From the NCBI GenBank assembly GCA_031769625.1, contig JAUIMM010000702.1, forward strand, positions 682,001 through 746,000: a DNA stretch of 64,000 nucleotides. The letters run 5' to 3'. Below, piece by piece: positions 21,250 through 31,925 of the stretch. Under the pieces are notes generated by a model. The model was not told the origin of the DNA. It saw nothing but the letters and a program-made list of their open reading frames with translations, and made no database searches. Source of the stretch: Taudactylus pleione. Its lineage: Eukaryota; Chordata; Amphibia; Anura; Myobatrachidae. Numbering within the stretch: the first letter of the stretch is position 1; every line of letters starts with the position of its first letter. The translations under genes and the position numbers were made by a program.

Positions 21250-21808
21250 CTCTGAACTGTTCCCCAGACAATGAGAGACTGCCACACCCTTTATCAGCCT
21301 CTCACAGGTGGTCTGGCAAACAACACAGCTAATCAGATTCTGTCTACCAGACAGAAGACAAAAACCTGGGGCATATATATCTCCCCTTGACAACCTTTCC
21401 AGTGTTTTTGACACATATATTTCCCTCATATTTTGACCTGTGGGGTGGAACACATGTATCCCCTTAGCAAAATTTTGGGACAAAGCATCTGCATTGACCA
21501 GTTGAGACTGTCAATCAGGACTATAGATGACTACATCATCAAGATAAGCAGCAGAATACTATCTATGGAGCCTTATTATTTTGTCCATCATCTTCTGAAA
21601 GGTGATGGGTGCCCCATATAACCCACAAGACAACACCTTATATTGGAACAGACCCTTCAGTGCATAAAAAGCTGTATTTTCTTTTGCCTTGTCTGTCAAC
21701 GGCACTTGCAGCACCCTTTGGTTAAGTCTAGAGTGGTTAAGACTCCTGACCTGTTCACCACGCAGAGAGAGAGACTGACACACCCTTTACCAGCCTCTCA
21801 CAGATGGT
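21250..21808 (-). mobile_element. Ty3/gypsy-type fragment between short direct repeats
   Basis: The minus strand encodes a worn gypsy RT piece (see next entry). Two similar blocks of about 60 bp flank or overlap it: one at 21250-21312 and one at 21742-21808, sharing GAGAGACTG(C/A)CACACCCTTTA and CAGCCTCTCACAG. They may be part of the element, or trace a local duplication. Confidence 0.6.
21475..21783 (-). pseudogene. Gypsy-type reverse transcriptase/RNase H remnant
   Basis: The 21559-21783 frame reads TDKAKENTAF then GLFQYKVLSCGLYGAPITF and QKMMDKII. This is the RT palm block normally written F-x-YxxMPFGLxNAPxTFQ in Ty3/gypsy elements. After one stop, AAYLDDVVIYSPD follows at 21525-21555, with the YLDD catalytic pair at 21535-21546. 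Within about 40 bases the text becomes VNADALSQNF. In intact elements this ADALSR motif comes some 250 residues later, at the end of RNase H, so most of the connection and RNase H domain is deleted. Confidence 0.75.
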
Positions 21809-21815
21809 ATATACT

Positions 21816-21822
<7 letters not shown>

Positions 21823-21861
<39 letters not shown>
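21823..21861. repeat. (TA)n microsatellite
   Basis: About 20 uninterrupted TA units, on the left side of the fold-back at 21943. Confidence 0.95.
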
Positions 21862-21862
<1 letters not shown>

Positions 21863-21942
21863 CATAGGTCAATTAGCAATTAGCAGGCACTTCAAGTCAC
21901 ATGTATAACAACTGCCGCGGTGCCAAGCTCTGAGTAAGAATA

Positions 21943-22165
21943 ATATGCAAATGTGGGAGGCGGCACTTGATGCGGACTTGTACCAAAAAAAGATTGAAGC
22001 ACTGTTTGAAACCGATGTTTCGGAATTTAATCCGTCATCAGGAAATACAACAACATAACATACTTGTTGTATTTCCTGATGACAGATTAAATTCCGAAAC
22101 ATCAATTTCTAACAGTGCGTCAATCTTTTTTGGTACAAGTCCGCATCAAGTGCCGCTCCCATATT

Positions 22166-22173
<8 letters not shown>
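21943..22173. mobile_element. Long fold-back repeat with 109-base arms
   Basis: The arm from ATATGCAAATGTGGGAGG to AGGAAATACAACA (21943-22051) is repeated inverted at 22065-22173, with a loop of about 13 bases and only a handful of mismatches. The arm contains GATGTTTCGGAATTTAATCC, a form reminiscent of Penelope-element terminal repeats. TA microsatellites abut or lie near both sides. Confidence 0.85.

Positions 22174-22229
<56 letters not shown>
22170..22229. repeat. (AT)n microsatellite
   Basis: A (AT/TA)n run of about 30 units with one interruption (ATGT) near 22198, directly joined to the right arm of the fold-back. Confidence 0.95.
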
Positions 22230-22230
<1 letters not shown>

Positions 22231-23589
22231 TGCTCCCGCAGTCAGTTTACCCAAATGTTAGTGACTTAACAACTATGCAAATCTTGCTAACACATCTTGA
22301 AAAATTATGTACTGTAATAGAGAAATATGGCTTGATTCCAATTTTACATTTATACATTTTTATTTTTTCACATTTAATTGGGTGGAATATTCATGAGACA
22401 ATAGTCAATCTCCCCTATAGCCAGCACTTACAGATCCAATGTAAAATGTAACTTGTGTTCAAGCTACTATCATAAATTCTTTGGATAAATCACTGTGGGA
22501 CTGCCAGACTTTTGCACTGTGTATTCTAGCAACGAGACAGCTGGGTTTATTCTTCCATGAATAAAAGAGTATCTGTATATAAAACCAATGTAAAGGTCCT
22601 GAGAGTACCCCCTGCTTGCCTTTTTGCATATAAATAAATTAAGCATGTTCATATATATATGTAGATCTTACACACATTTTTATATGTTAAAGCACGTGGC
22701 AGTTATTACTGAAATGATCTTTGATATTCTAGGAAGCATTATGAGTATCTGATATAGCATTGGTCAGGTTTCATTTGCATGAACAAGTTCGTACAGGGCA
22801 CAGTGGAATGTCTGTAAGTGGATTTCATTACAAAAGTTCAGCTTACCGGGACTACAAGTAATCCTCCTGCAAACAATGTATATTGCTTCAAGTTCTTCTG
22901 TAATAAAAATATTTTAGTAACACAAGAATCCAAGAAGACAGGAAATGAAAAAGGAGGGGCAACGCATCTTCCATTTTGTGAGCAATGGTAAAATTAGCTT
23001 GTAATGTAAAACAACATGACATTCAAATTATTTCCGCAAAGTAGTCAGTCCACGTCTGTTTTGGGGTGGTTAACCAAATATTAGATTAAACCACAAAAAT
23101 CTTAAAGTAACATAACTGGTCAACATATCAAGTGTGTGCACATTCTTATGCCTACATACATTACATTTTGTCATCTACTGTTTTTGTAGGGTTTATTCAA
23201 ATTTAAATATGAAATTGAGTATTTTTGTGGGTATTAGGATGACAAAACAAAATTATTTTAATGCTTAATTGCAGTTTAGATTTAATTTTGTTCTGAATTT
23301 AGTATCCATTGTTTTATATGTATATATTCTTCACATGGTTTATTGGATGTCATGGGCCACGTTACAAGGAGCATTTTTGGTGATAAAATCTGGGTTGCTT
23401 TAAGATGGACTGGGTTGAATCTACCTTTCACAAGACAGAAAAAATCCAGAACCCTTCTTTTCAATTTGGGAGGGTTTGATTGATACATGACGATCTGAAA
23501 AAACAAATATAATATTGTTTTAAATCAACAATATGGTCTGAGACAAGAATGCTACTCCAAATCCCTCAATTGCCTTCACATGATGAATG
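22230..23589. other. AT-rich intergenic DNA
   Basis: No coding or repeat signature was found. Confidence 0.4.
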
Positions 23590-24038
23590 GTGATGGAACT
23601 TGATCTGGGTGTCCACGACTCACTCTTTGTCTTTCCTTAACTTTTCCCCTTTCTCATTCTCCACACCTTTCCTACTCCTAAATTCAATAATAATACTGTT
23701 TGTATTGGAAAACATAACCAAAAAGATTAATATACATAAATTGTTTTTTGGGGGGATTTTCATACATTTTTGTTTTCCAAGTTAACATTAACTTAGATGT
23801 CATAATGATGTACTTACATTTCATATGATGGTTGACCCCAAACAAATAGAACAACATGGTGCTATTATTTCTCCCTTTAACTATATGTAACACTGTAATT
23901 TTGTACCTCTGTAATTGTGTTCTCATCTTATTTGCTCATTTGTTCAATTTATACCATATCTTAGATGAAAGTAATGCATAATTGTTGTCTATTGTAAAGT
24001 GTTTATTGTGATTTCAATAAAAACATTTTTGAAAAAAA
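23590..24038 (+). mobile_element. L1-like LINE 3' end
   Basis: The stretch ends TATTGTGATTTCAATAAAAACATTTTTGAAAAAAAG. Before it come TTTGTACCTCTGTAATTGTG and CATAATTGTTGTCTATTG. A 'TGTTTATTGT...CAATAAAAA...' tail is the style of 3' ends of L1 elements in frogs and fish. No reverse-transcriptase text is visible, so the copy is severely 5'-truncated. The left boundary is a guess. Confidence 0.45.
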
Positions 24039-24229
24039 GTGGGTTGCTATCTATGTGATTCTGACACTCTGTGACCAGTGTGCTATCCTGAGCTCCTAAT
24101 ATCTGCTACCAGTGTGCTATTCTGAGTTCCTGACACATGTAACTGTTGAAGCTGGAGAACGCTACTGTGCATACTCCATATTGGCTCTTTTAGGGGGGCT
24201 TCAATCCCTAACCAAGATGTCTAATGTCT

Positions 24230-24560
24230 GTACTTCTGCACATGCACAGTGCCATCTTGCCACTGTGTTAGAGTGCCACAGTGGGACACAGATATGTCCC
24301 ACTTAGCTCCAGAGAGACCCTGCTGTTACCGCGCATTCCATCCAACTTCAACCACTGATACTGCTTCTATCCTGCCCCTATACATGGCTACAGTCATCGG
24401 CTGGTGACCTGTATACTATGCTCCTTGCTGAGAGTCTATATATGCATAACTGTGAGCAAATTACTGCTGAATAAACCACCCCACTGGTTAAGGGCATCCA
24501 CTGGTGTGTACAACTACTCTGCCATACTACCGCAATAGTGCACACATATTCCAACAGTAA
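24230..24560 (+). mobile_element. Possible LTR fragment with TATA box and AATAAA
   Basis: GAGAGTCTATATATGCATAAC at 24431 is followed 25 bases later by a polyadenylation signal AATAAA at 24470-24475 and then a GC-balanced stretch ending TTCCAACA near 24560. TATA box, short R region and AATAAA in this order look like a retroviral-type LTR. No internal coding region or second LTR is present. Confidence 0.35.
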
Positions 24561-25994
24561 CCAATGTGCTTTCCTTGAATTCCTACCATCCTACTATCGG
24601 TGTGTATTCCTGAGCTTCTTATGTCTGCTAACAGTTGGTGGAATGTTTAAAGCACTAACATCCACACAAGTAAAATGCTCTAAGTAGCATAATACCTGTG
24701 TTCTGTTCCGGGTACTAAGGTTCAGAAAATGTATCATCTAGAACCAATATGTAAATTATACTTAAATGTAGGCATCAATCTATACATAGTATAAAATAAA
24801 GTCCCTGGTAGGCAACTGTCTGTTTGTTCCGGATAATCTTGAGAATCACTGCACAGATTTTGATGCAGTTTTCACTATTCTATAGAGCATTTGTTGAGGA
24901 AGGTTTAGGTGTATGAAACATTAAACTGTGAGAAATGGAGCCAAGCAGTGACGGTTTTAGTGTAGTAATACAATGAAGGAAATAATATCCGAGTGTTTTA
25001 GTGTAGTAATACAATTAAAAAAATTATTTCCGAGCGCTTTCTTGGCTTATATTAGCCAAGAAAGCTCTCGAACTTTAGCTAAATCATTAAAGATACAGGT
25101 TGAGTCTCCCATATCCAAAATGCTTGGGACCAGGGGTATTTTGGATAGGAATATTCCGTATTTTGGAATAATTGCATACCATAATGAGATAACTTGGGAA
25201 TAGGACACAAATATACACACAGAATGCATTACTAATGTTGTCTACAAGGCAATCTTATAAGACCTCGGTTAAAAAAAGACTATTACTGTATATGCATATG
25301 TACGAAGCTGGGGTGAGTCGCTAGTATTTTATAATTAAAGGAGCAATTTGTTTATTTATTCATTCACAGATAGCAAGGATTAACTGACTGATTTACCTAT
25401 AAGCTTGGTTGGTGTATTGTTCTTGTTGTTTTTAAACTAAAAACAGAAAACAATACGTCCTTGCTTAGTTTTACCCATATTTACATGGCACCAGCTGCAT
25501 GGCAATATTAATGCCATATATGAATACAAAACAGAAAGACAGTTGCTGTCAGTGATAATTACCAAATGCAGTGATCGTGGCGGTATGCAGTCAGCATGTC
25601 GACCTTTACGGTGTTGACAGTAAAAAGGTCGAAACCATGTTGAAGGGTTAGGATGTTAACATGGTTAAATTGTTGACACACTAATGTTGTCATATGAAAT
25701 TTTGTGCATAGTCAAAATTTCAATGATATATTAGGGTTAGCGTTAGGTTTAAAATTGGATGTTGACTTTTTGAACATGTCAGCTTTTTGGTATTGCCTAT
25801 AACACTACTAGTGCTGTTATAACACTATTAGTGTTAAAATTACCAATTCCTTTATTAAAGAAAATCTTTGGCAATTCAACATTTCGGTCCACCACAGGAA
25901 CACTTTCTCAAGGCACTGCTCATTTTTACATTTATATATTTAGAGCATTACTTTTTCATTTGGTGTGGCACCTTAGTCACCTACAGTATATTTA
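24561..25994. other. AT-rich DNA with small palindromes
   Basis: There is a stem at 25032-25070 (GCTTTCTTGGCT/AGCCAAGAAAGC). Near 25100 is the string AGTCTCCCATATCCAAAATGC, which resembles the end of a widespread vertebrate DNA-transposon family I cannot name. No gene is seen. Confidence 0.4.
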
Positions 25995-26575
25995 CATACT
26001 GGGTATAGGATGTCGGCACTTGTGATTCCAATGGTCAGAATCCCGATGCCGGCATTCCTACAGGGTTAGGATAACGAGACTTGTTAGTCAGTATCCTAAC
26101 CCCCTCCCTACCCCTAACCTCGCCCCTCTTCCTACCCCTAACCTTCCCTCCCTGGGGCCTAAACCTAACCTCCCCCTAGTGCCTAACCCTCCGCCTAACC
26201 CCAGTATGGGATGCTTGCGGTTAGGATGCTGCTAGTCAAAATACTGACAGCGGCATCCCGACAGTCATAGTCCCGACACTACCAGGGAAGTACCCTAATG
26301 CTAACACTTACCCCTAAGCCTAACCTCCCTCCCTAGTGCCTAATTCTAGCTACCCCCTCACCGCACCCTAAACGTAACCCTCCCGTTTTAGTGCCTAATC
26401 CTAACTCCCACCCTAGTGCCTAACCCTCCCCCTAACCCCAGTACTTACCATTGGGGCACTGGCCGTTGAGATGCTGGCACCAGGATTCTGAGAGGTGTCG
26501 GGATTCCGGCGCCGGCATTCAAAACGTCGGCATCCCGACTGTCGGGATTTTGACGGGATCCCTTTATGCAGACTA
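25995..26575. mobile_element. Telomere-motif element, copy 3 (CCCTAA orientation)
   Basis: It opens ATACTGGGTATAGGATGTCGGC, comparable to GGAATGGGTATG. It contains two core blocks of CCCCTAACCTC- and CCTAACCCTCC-like DNA (26080-26215 and 26280-26445) separated by GGCATCCCGACAGTC-type text. Similar short GGGATTCCGGCGCCGGCATTC-type palindromes close it. This copy looks like one and a half units joined. The edges ATATTTAC (left) and GTATTTAC (right) could be a worn 8-bp duplication. Confidence 0.65.
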
Positions 26576-26683
26576 GTATTTACCCAAACTTTAATCAGTC
26601 ATTTTTCCAGAGATTTATCAAATATGTATACTCTGATAATACAGAATATCTACCAATGTTATGTAGAAGAGAAATATAGCATG

Positions 26684-26685
<2 letters not shown>

Positions 26686-26728
<43 letters not shown>

Positions 26729-26729
26729 C
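26686..26729. repeat. (ATT)n microsatellite
   Basis: About 14 uninterrupted TTA/ATT units. Confidence 0.95.
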
Positions 26730-26858
26730 TAATATGACCTGTATTTCTTGTGGAAGCTACTATCAGATCAAGTTTGTCTGGAATTAATACTTCATGCTGG
26801 CAAAGACATCCTTATTCAGGAAAACTCTGCTCTCACCTAGCATGCCCATCATTTAAAT

Positions 26859-27146
26859 CAGGGATGGGGATCCTCAGGCCAGGGGGCCGTATAAGGCACC
26901 CTGCAGCCAGAATCTATGCAGCAGTGCCGCCTGGAGCGTCCTTAGGATGCTTCAGACAGTCACACTGCTGCCTTTACAGCTCTGTAGAGCATCCACAGGA
27001 TGCTCCGGTTATTGCTGTAATCACCGGCCATTGTGGCCCCAGCCCCATGTGACGTCACCCGGAGGGGGCGTGGCCTGCATCGGGTCCGTGAAAAATGTTA
27101 TATATATCAAAATGGCCCTCGGCAGAAAAAAGGTTCCCCACTCCTG
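26859..27146. mobile_element. hAT MITE (CAGGGATGGGG...CCCCACTCCTG), 288 bp
   Basis: Ends are CAGGGATGGGGATCC and GGTTCCCCACTCCTG, an imperfect inverted pair of the common vertebrate hAT form. The 8-mer ATTTAAAT flanks both sides exactly (26851-26858, 27147-27154). The interior is GC-richer than the flanks and has no gene. It is a clean non-autonomous insertion. Confidence 0.9.
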
Positions 27147-27154
27147 ATTTAAAT

Positions 27155-28396
27155 CAACACTGCAAACATATCTCCTGAAACATTGTATGAAACTACAGTC
27201 ATCTAGTAGTTTAACCTGTGACACTGGTGAATACTTTTCACATGTTTGTAATTCCATTGAGAACCATGAGAGTATTCACATTTGCAAGGCATTTTCAGTG
27301 TAAACAAAACTCCATTTACACTGCAGTAAAATATTTTCTTACAGTCAAAGTAATGTTTCCTTATATAACACTTTTTTTTTAGTAATCAATGAATTTTTCC
27401 CCTCATTAAAACTCCAGAAATGTATATTATTACATACATCTTCAAAACATACCTTAAGAAACAGCATTCATTCATAAAGAAGCAGTTATTTCCCAAGCTG
27501 AGTATATAAAACAATAAACATCATTTGACTTAGGGAAACCCAAGTCTATCCTGCTGTGACATCAATCTTCCTGACATGATGTACATAGGTAGTGACAACA
27601 CAGAAAATTATAAGCTGCTTTAGATATACAGTATCTTCACAGGCATAAATCCAAGGATTTAGCTGTCCACATTTCTGTGATATGTATGTGCGATGCCTTA
27701 TCTAATCTTATCAGTTTACCTATAACTTGTCTACCTTAAGAAAATATGTCCGTTCACAACAAAACCATAAATATGCCTTCTACAAGCAATGTGGACAATG
27801 TGTGAAGTAATACTATTGACCCAAGTGGTCAACAGTTATATATATAGAAAGGGAATGTGATTGAGTATATGCAACTGTGGTATCATACTCCATACTGTAC
27901 ATTGAATGCACATGCTAGCTTTAATGGTCATTAGAACTCAGGGGTGTACAGTATGTGATGCTGTGTGAAATGTACCTCAGGATAAATTGTCTGAAGCAAA
28001 AATGCCTGAAAAATGGGTTATCCCTGCTTGATAAATAGACTTGTCTTACTTTTGATTCTGTGCTTCAAATGGATACATAAGCCAATACAAAACCGTATTA
28101 TACCGAATTTGAAAAGAAAGAGCCTGGTGCAAATTTGGTCACAAACTGAGCAAAATTGAAAGTGAAAAAATTTGCAAGGAAGAATAATGTATCTTCTCCA
28201 ATATGTTGAGGTACTTGTAGATGCATAACGCCTGCACCATTGCCGTGCACCTTCCTTTACTGTCTTCTGGATAGTAAGAACTGGCCCTTGAGTGTCTATC
28301 AGATAATGACATAGATACCACTGGGTACAATCAGTCACCACTGCTTACCACCCGGTATGTTCCGCTACCACCACTGAAAGTATCTGAAGATTTGTG
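27155..28396. other. AT-rich intergenic DNA
   Basis: No supported feature is present. ORFs up to 107 codons at 28018-28341 (minus) show no recognisable motif and have average composition for non-coding DNA. Confidence 0.4.
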
Positions 28397-28404
28397 CTCT
28401 ACTG

Positions 28405-28982
28405 GGGCTACTGCTTAGGGGGGACTACTACTGGGGTCACTATATAAGGGGCACTACTGGGTGCATTGCATAGGGAACACCACTACTGGGATCACTGCAT
28501 ATGGAGGACTACTACTGGGGGCACTATATAAGGGGCGCTACTGGGGGCACTGCAAAGGGGGACTACTACTGGGGGCAGTATATAAGGGGCACTACTGGGG
28601 GCACTGCATAGGGAGGACTACTACTGGGGGCACTGCATAATGAAGACCACTACTGGGGCCACTGCATAGGGGGGATCACTAGTGGGGGCACTGTATAAGG
28701 GGCACTGCAGAGGGGGGCAGTTATGGGAAATAATTGTTTGAGGATGGGGCAACTATCTGATATAAATAATGGAAGAGGAGGGACAGTTATGGGGCATAAT
28801 TATGTTTGTGGGAGGAGTGGGGCCATTCTGGGATCTTATTAAAATTGTAGGAGGGTGTAGTTATGGGACATAATTGTGTGATGAGGGGCAGAGTCTTAAT
28901 ACTGCAGTATAGCTTAGTGGCCCACGGACGTCATTGAATTTTTTAATGTGGCCCACACTATCTTAAAGGTTAAAGACCTCTG
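28405..28982. mobile_element. Minisatellite-bearing element ending ...TTAAAGACCTCTG
   Basis: 28405-28740 is a tandem run of ACTACTGGGGGCACT and ATATAAGGGGCACT units, the reverse complement of the array at 13140-13530. The right end GGTTAAAGACCTCTG has the shape of a hAT terminus. CTCTACTG occurs at 28397-28404 and 28983-28990 on either side and could be an 8-bp target duplication, but the left end shows no matching terminus. The left CTCTACTG also resembles the repeat unit, so chance is possible. Confidence 0.5.
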
Positions 28983-29159
28983 CTCTACTGTGTTTGAGGC
29001 TGCTGCATTCCACAGAGACCTCCTTGTTTTGAGTTGTTCCCAGTTATATATATAAAAAAATATTTTTAATCCTGAGGAATCAATCTACTTGGGATTTTGG
29101 ATGCTGGTTTTTTGGTAGTGTTTTCTTTTCCATTTCTCCGATTTTTTTTTACAGTTAAA

Positions 29160-29257
29160 TTATTAACACTAATCAATCAATCAATCAGTCTCATTTGGAT
29201 TTTTATTTTTTAATAGTTTAAGTTATATTTCTTTTATTTATAGTTGTATTCTGCAAT
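29160..29257. mobile_element. hAT-family fragment left of the CR1
   Basis: CAATCAATCAATC, TTTGGATTTTTATTTTTTAAT and TTTATAGTTGTATTCTGCAATCA recur just right of the CR1 at 32826-32925. The CR1 therefore lies within or between two copies of the same host repeat. Confidence 0.55.
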
Positions 29258-29353
29258 CATAGAAACATAGAATTTGATGGCAGATAAGAACCACTTGGCC
29301 CATCTAGTCTGCCCCATTTTTAAACATATTATTACCTCAACCCTTATTGATCC

Positions 29354-30090
29354 TTACTTCTTCTGAAGGATATCCTTATGTCTGTCCAATGCATGTTTAA
29401 ATTGCTCTACTGTCTTTGTATATACCACCTCTGATGGGAGGCTATTCCACTTGTCCACTACCCTTTCTGTGAAGTAATTTATCCTCAAATTTTCCCTGAA
29501 CCTACCACCCTCCAGTTTTAGAACATGTCCTCTTGTTCTAATACTTCTCTTTCTTCGAAAAATGTCTCCTTTCTTTACCTTGTTAAAACCCTTTATATAT
29601 TTGAACATTTCAATCATGTCCCTCCTATCCCTTCTCTGCTCCAAACTATACATATTAGGATCTTTTAGTCTTTCCTGGTACATTTTGTGGTATAGACCTT
29701 GCACTATTTTAGTTGCCCTTCTTTGTACAGTCTCTAATGTATTAATATCCTTCTGGAGATATGGCCTCCAGAATTGAACACAGTATTCGAGATGAGGACG
29801 TACCAATGACCTATACAGTGGTATTATCACTTTCTTTCTACTACTGATTCCTCTCCCTATGCAACCAAGCATCTGACTTGCCTTCCTCGTTGCTTTGTTA
29901 AAATGTTTGCTTGCCTTTAAGTCACCTGAAATAGTGACTCCTAGATCCCTTTCCTCTTCAGTAGTTTCCAGTATATTGCCATTGATACTATATTTAGCCT
30001 TTGGATTTTTGAGACCCAAGTGCATGATCTTGCATTTTTTGGCATTAAACTGTAGTTGCCACGTTCTTGACCATTCCTCTGCCTAGATCA
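29354..30090 (-). pseudogene. CR1 ORF2, C-terminal part
   Basis: The 223-residue frame 29354-30025 begins MHLGLKNPKAKYSING and includes ERDLGVTISGDLKASKHF, IPLYRSLVRPHLEYC and VVDKWNSLPSEVV. This is the conserved region after the reverse transcriptase in CR1/L2-type ORF2 proteins. The YRSLVRPHLEYCxxxW and WNSLP blocks are diagnostic. It is intact over its length but disconnected from the RT upstream by frameshifts. Confidence 0.9.
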
Positions 30091-30926
30091 TCAATCATTT
30101 GTTTTACCCCTCCTGGTGTGTCTACCATGTTGCATACCTTTGTGTCATGTGCAAAAAGGCATAGTTTCCCTTCAATACCATTTGCAATGTCACAAATAAA
30201 GATATTAAAAATCACTGGTCAAAGTACAGATCCCTGAGGTACTCCACTGGTAACATTTCCCTCTTGAGACTGCACTCCATTTACTACAACTCTCTGTTTC
30301 CTATGCTGCAGCCATGATCTTATCCATTCAACTATCTTTGTATCCGCTTTACAGTTTATTTAACAGTCTGCAATGTGGAACAGTGTCAAAAGCCTTACTA
30401 AAGTCTAGATAAGCTATATCTGTGGCCCCCCTTTATCTATTTCCTTAGTCACTCAGTCATAAAAGTATATAAGATTTGCTTGACATGATCTCCCCCCAGT
30501 AAATCCATGCTGTTTGGGATCCTGCAATTGTTGGATTTGAGATAATCTACGACTCTTTCTTTTAAGAGTGTTTCCATCAATTTTCCTACTACTGATATAA
30601 GGCTCACTGGTCGGTAGTTGCTTGCCTCTTCCTTGCTTCCACTTTTGTACAGTGGGACAACGTTTGTTCCAGTCCTCTGGAATTACTCCAGTAGCTAGTG
30701 ACTGGTTGAATAATTCTGTTAATGGTGTTACCAGCACCCCTTTAAGCTCTTTTAGTATCCTTGGATGTATCCCATCTGGCCCCATTGATTTATCCACTTT
30801 CAGTTTGGAGAGTTCTGTTAGGATCTCCTCTGTAAATGTGCTTGTTCCTACCTCATTTTTCTGATTACACCTGCAACTTAACTCTGGCCCCTTGCCCTTT
30901 CTTTCAGTAGTAAATACTGAACACAA
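30090..30926 (-). pseudogene. CR1 ORF2, reverse transcriptase part
   Basis: The 30453-30926 frame shows KVDKSMGPDGIHPRILKEL, the first RT motif, then ATGVIPEDWN and KQHGFTGGRSC. Past a frameshift come AYLDFSKAFDTVPH (the first catalytic aspartate) and PQGSVLGP-like text. The catalytic pair expected as F/YADD reads LFAHDTKV near 30145-30165: the first aspartate of the pair is histidine. With several stops this RT cannot be active. In an active element it copies LINE RNA onto nicked chromosomal DNA. Confidence 0.85.
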
Positions 30927-30984
30927 ATAATTATTAAGATTATTAGCTATCTCATTGTCTCCCTTAACAAGATTCCCTCTTTCT

Positions 30985-31925
30985 GGGCTCTATTTACTAC
31001 AATCCGCATATTGAATGTGGATTGTAGTGTGATATTACCAAGTGAATTCGCATTGCGAATTCAGGCAATATCACAGGGATTTACTATAAATCCCTTGCAG
31101 GGACAGAGCTTGCGATAAAGCTCTGTCCCTGCGGATCCCTGCGGAAAAAATACCGCGACTAAGAGCCCGCGCATGCGCCGACCGACCACCGCTACTCCCC
31201 CCCCACCGACGCTAAGCCCCGCCCCCCGGCGCTAAGCCCCGCCCCCGCGATCGCGGACCCCCGCAACCCCCCCCTCCCCCCCCCGCGACCCCCCCTCCCT
31301 TCATTACACTTACCTGCATCCTCCTGGCCTCCGGTGGTCTTCTCCGGGCTTCCCGATCAGGTGATCTCCCATACTGCACTGGGGCCCGATCACCTGATGA
31401 CCGGGCCCCAGTGCACTGTGGGAGACCAGCTGACCGGAGAGGAGCCATCACCGGAGGCCCGATCACCGGTCCCTGGATTCAGGTAAGTGAAAAAAAAAAT
31501 GTTTAATTTTTTTTTTCTTTTTTTTACAGCAATCAGCTTGCGGTCTCTTTAGACCACATAGCTGATTACTGGTACCGGCTCCTGCCTCTGCTCTCCCCGT
31601 TAGAGCAGAGTGGGAGCCCGGTAACCGGGGGAGACCCTGGATAACGCCACCTCCAGGTGGCGTTATTATCACAGGGCTTCCCCCGGTATTTTTTTACAAT
31701 TTATTTTTAGTAACTTGCACACAGATCACATTTCCCATTACAATTATGGGAAATGCGATCTGCTTTACTAAAAATAAGTGATACTGGGGGTTGGAGTAGA
31801 ATTTTACTAATTCTACTCCAATTGCCCTGTAATAACTACAGGTGAAACTAAAATAATGTGAAAAGGGTGTGAAAACACCCTTTTTCACTTTATTTTAGTA
31901 AAAATAATGTTAATAAATAGAGCCC
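30985..31925. mobile_element. GGGCTCTATTTA fold-back element, 941 bp
   Basis: Exact inverted ends GGGCTCTATTTA and TAAATAGAGCCC. TCT flanks both sides (30982-30984, 31926-31928). It interrupts the CR1 ORF2 of the minus strand. Its middle (31150-31480) is very GC- and CpG-rich, with CGCCCCCCGGCG-like text. The right third matches positions 1-345 of the window. No transposase. The 3-bp duplication suggests a PIF/Harbinger-like non-autonomous element. Confidence 0.9.

Noticed and set aside
23041..23510. Possible gene fragment on the minus strand (74 codons at 23282-23506)
   Set aside because: No family motif, no splice context, and composition like the flanks.
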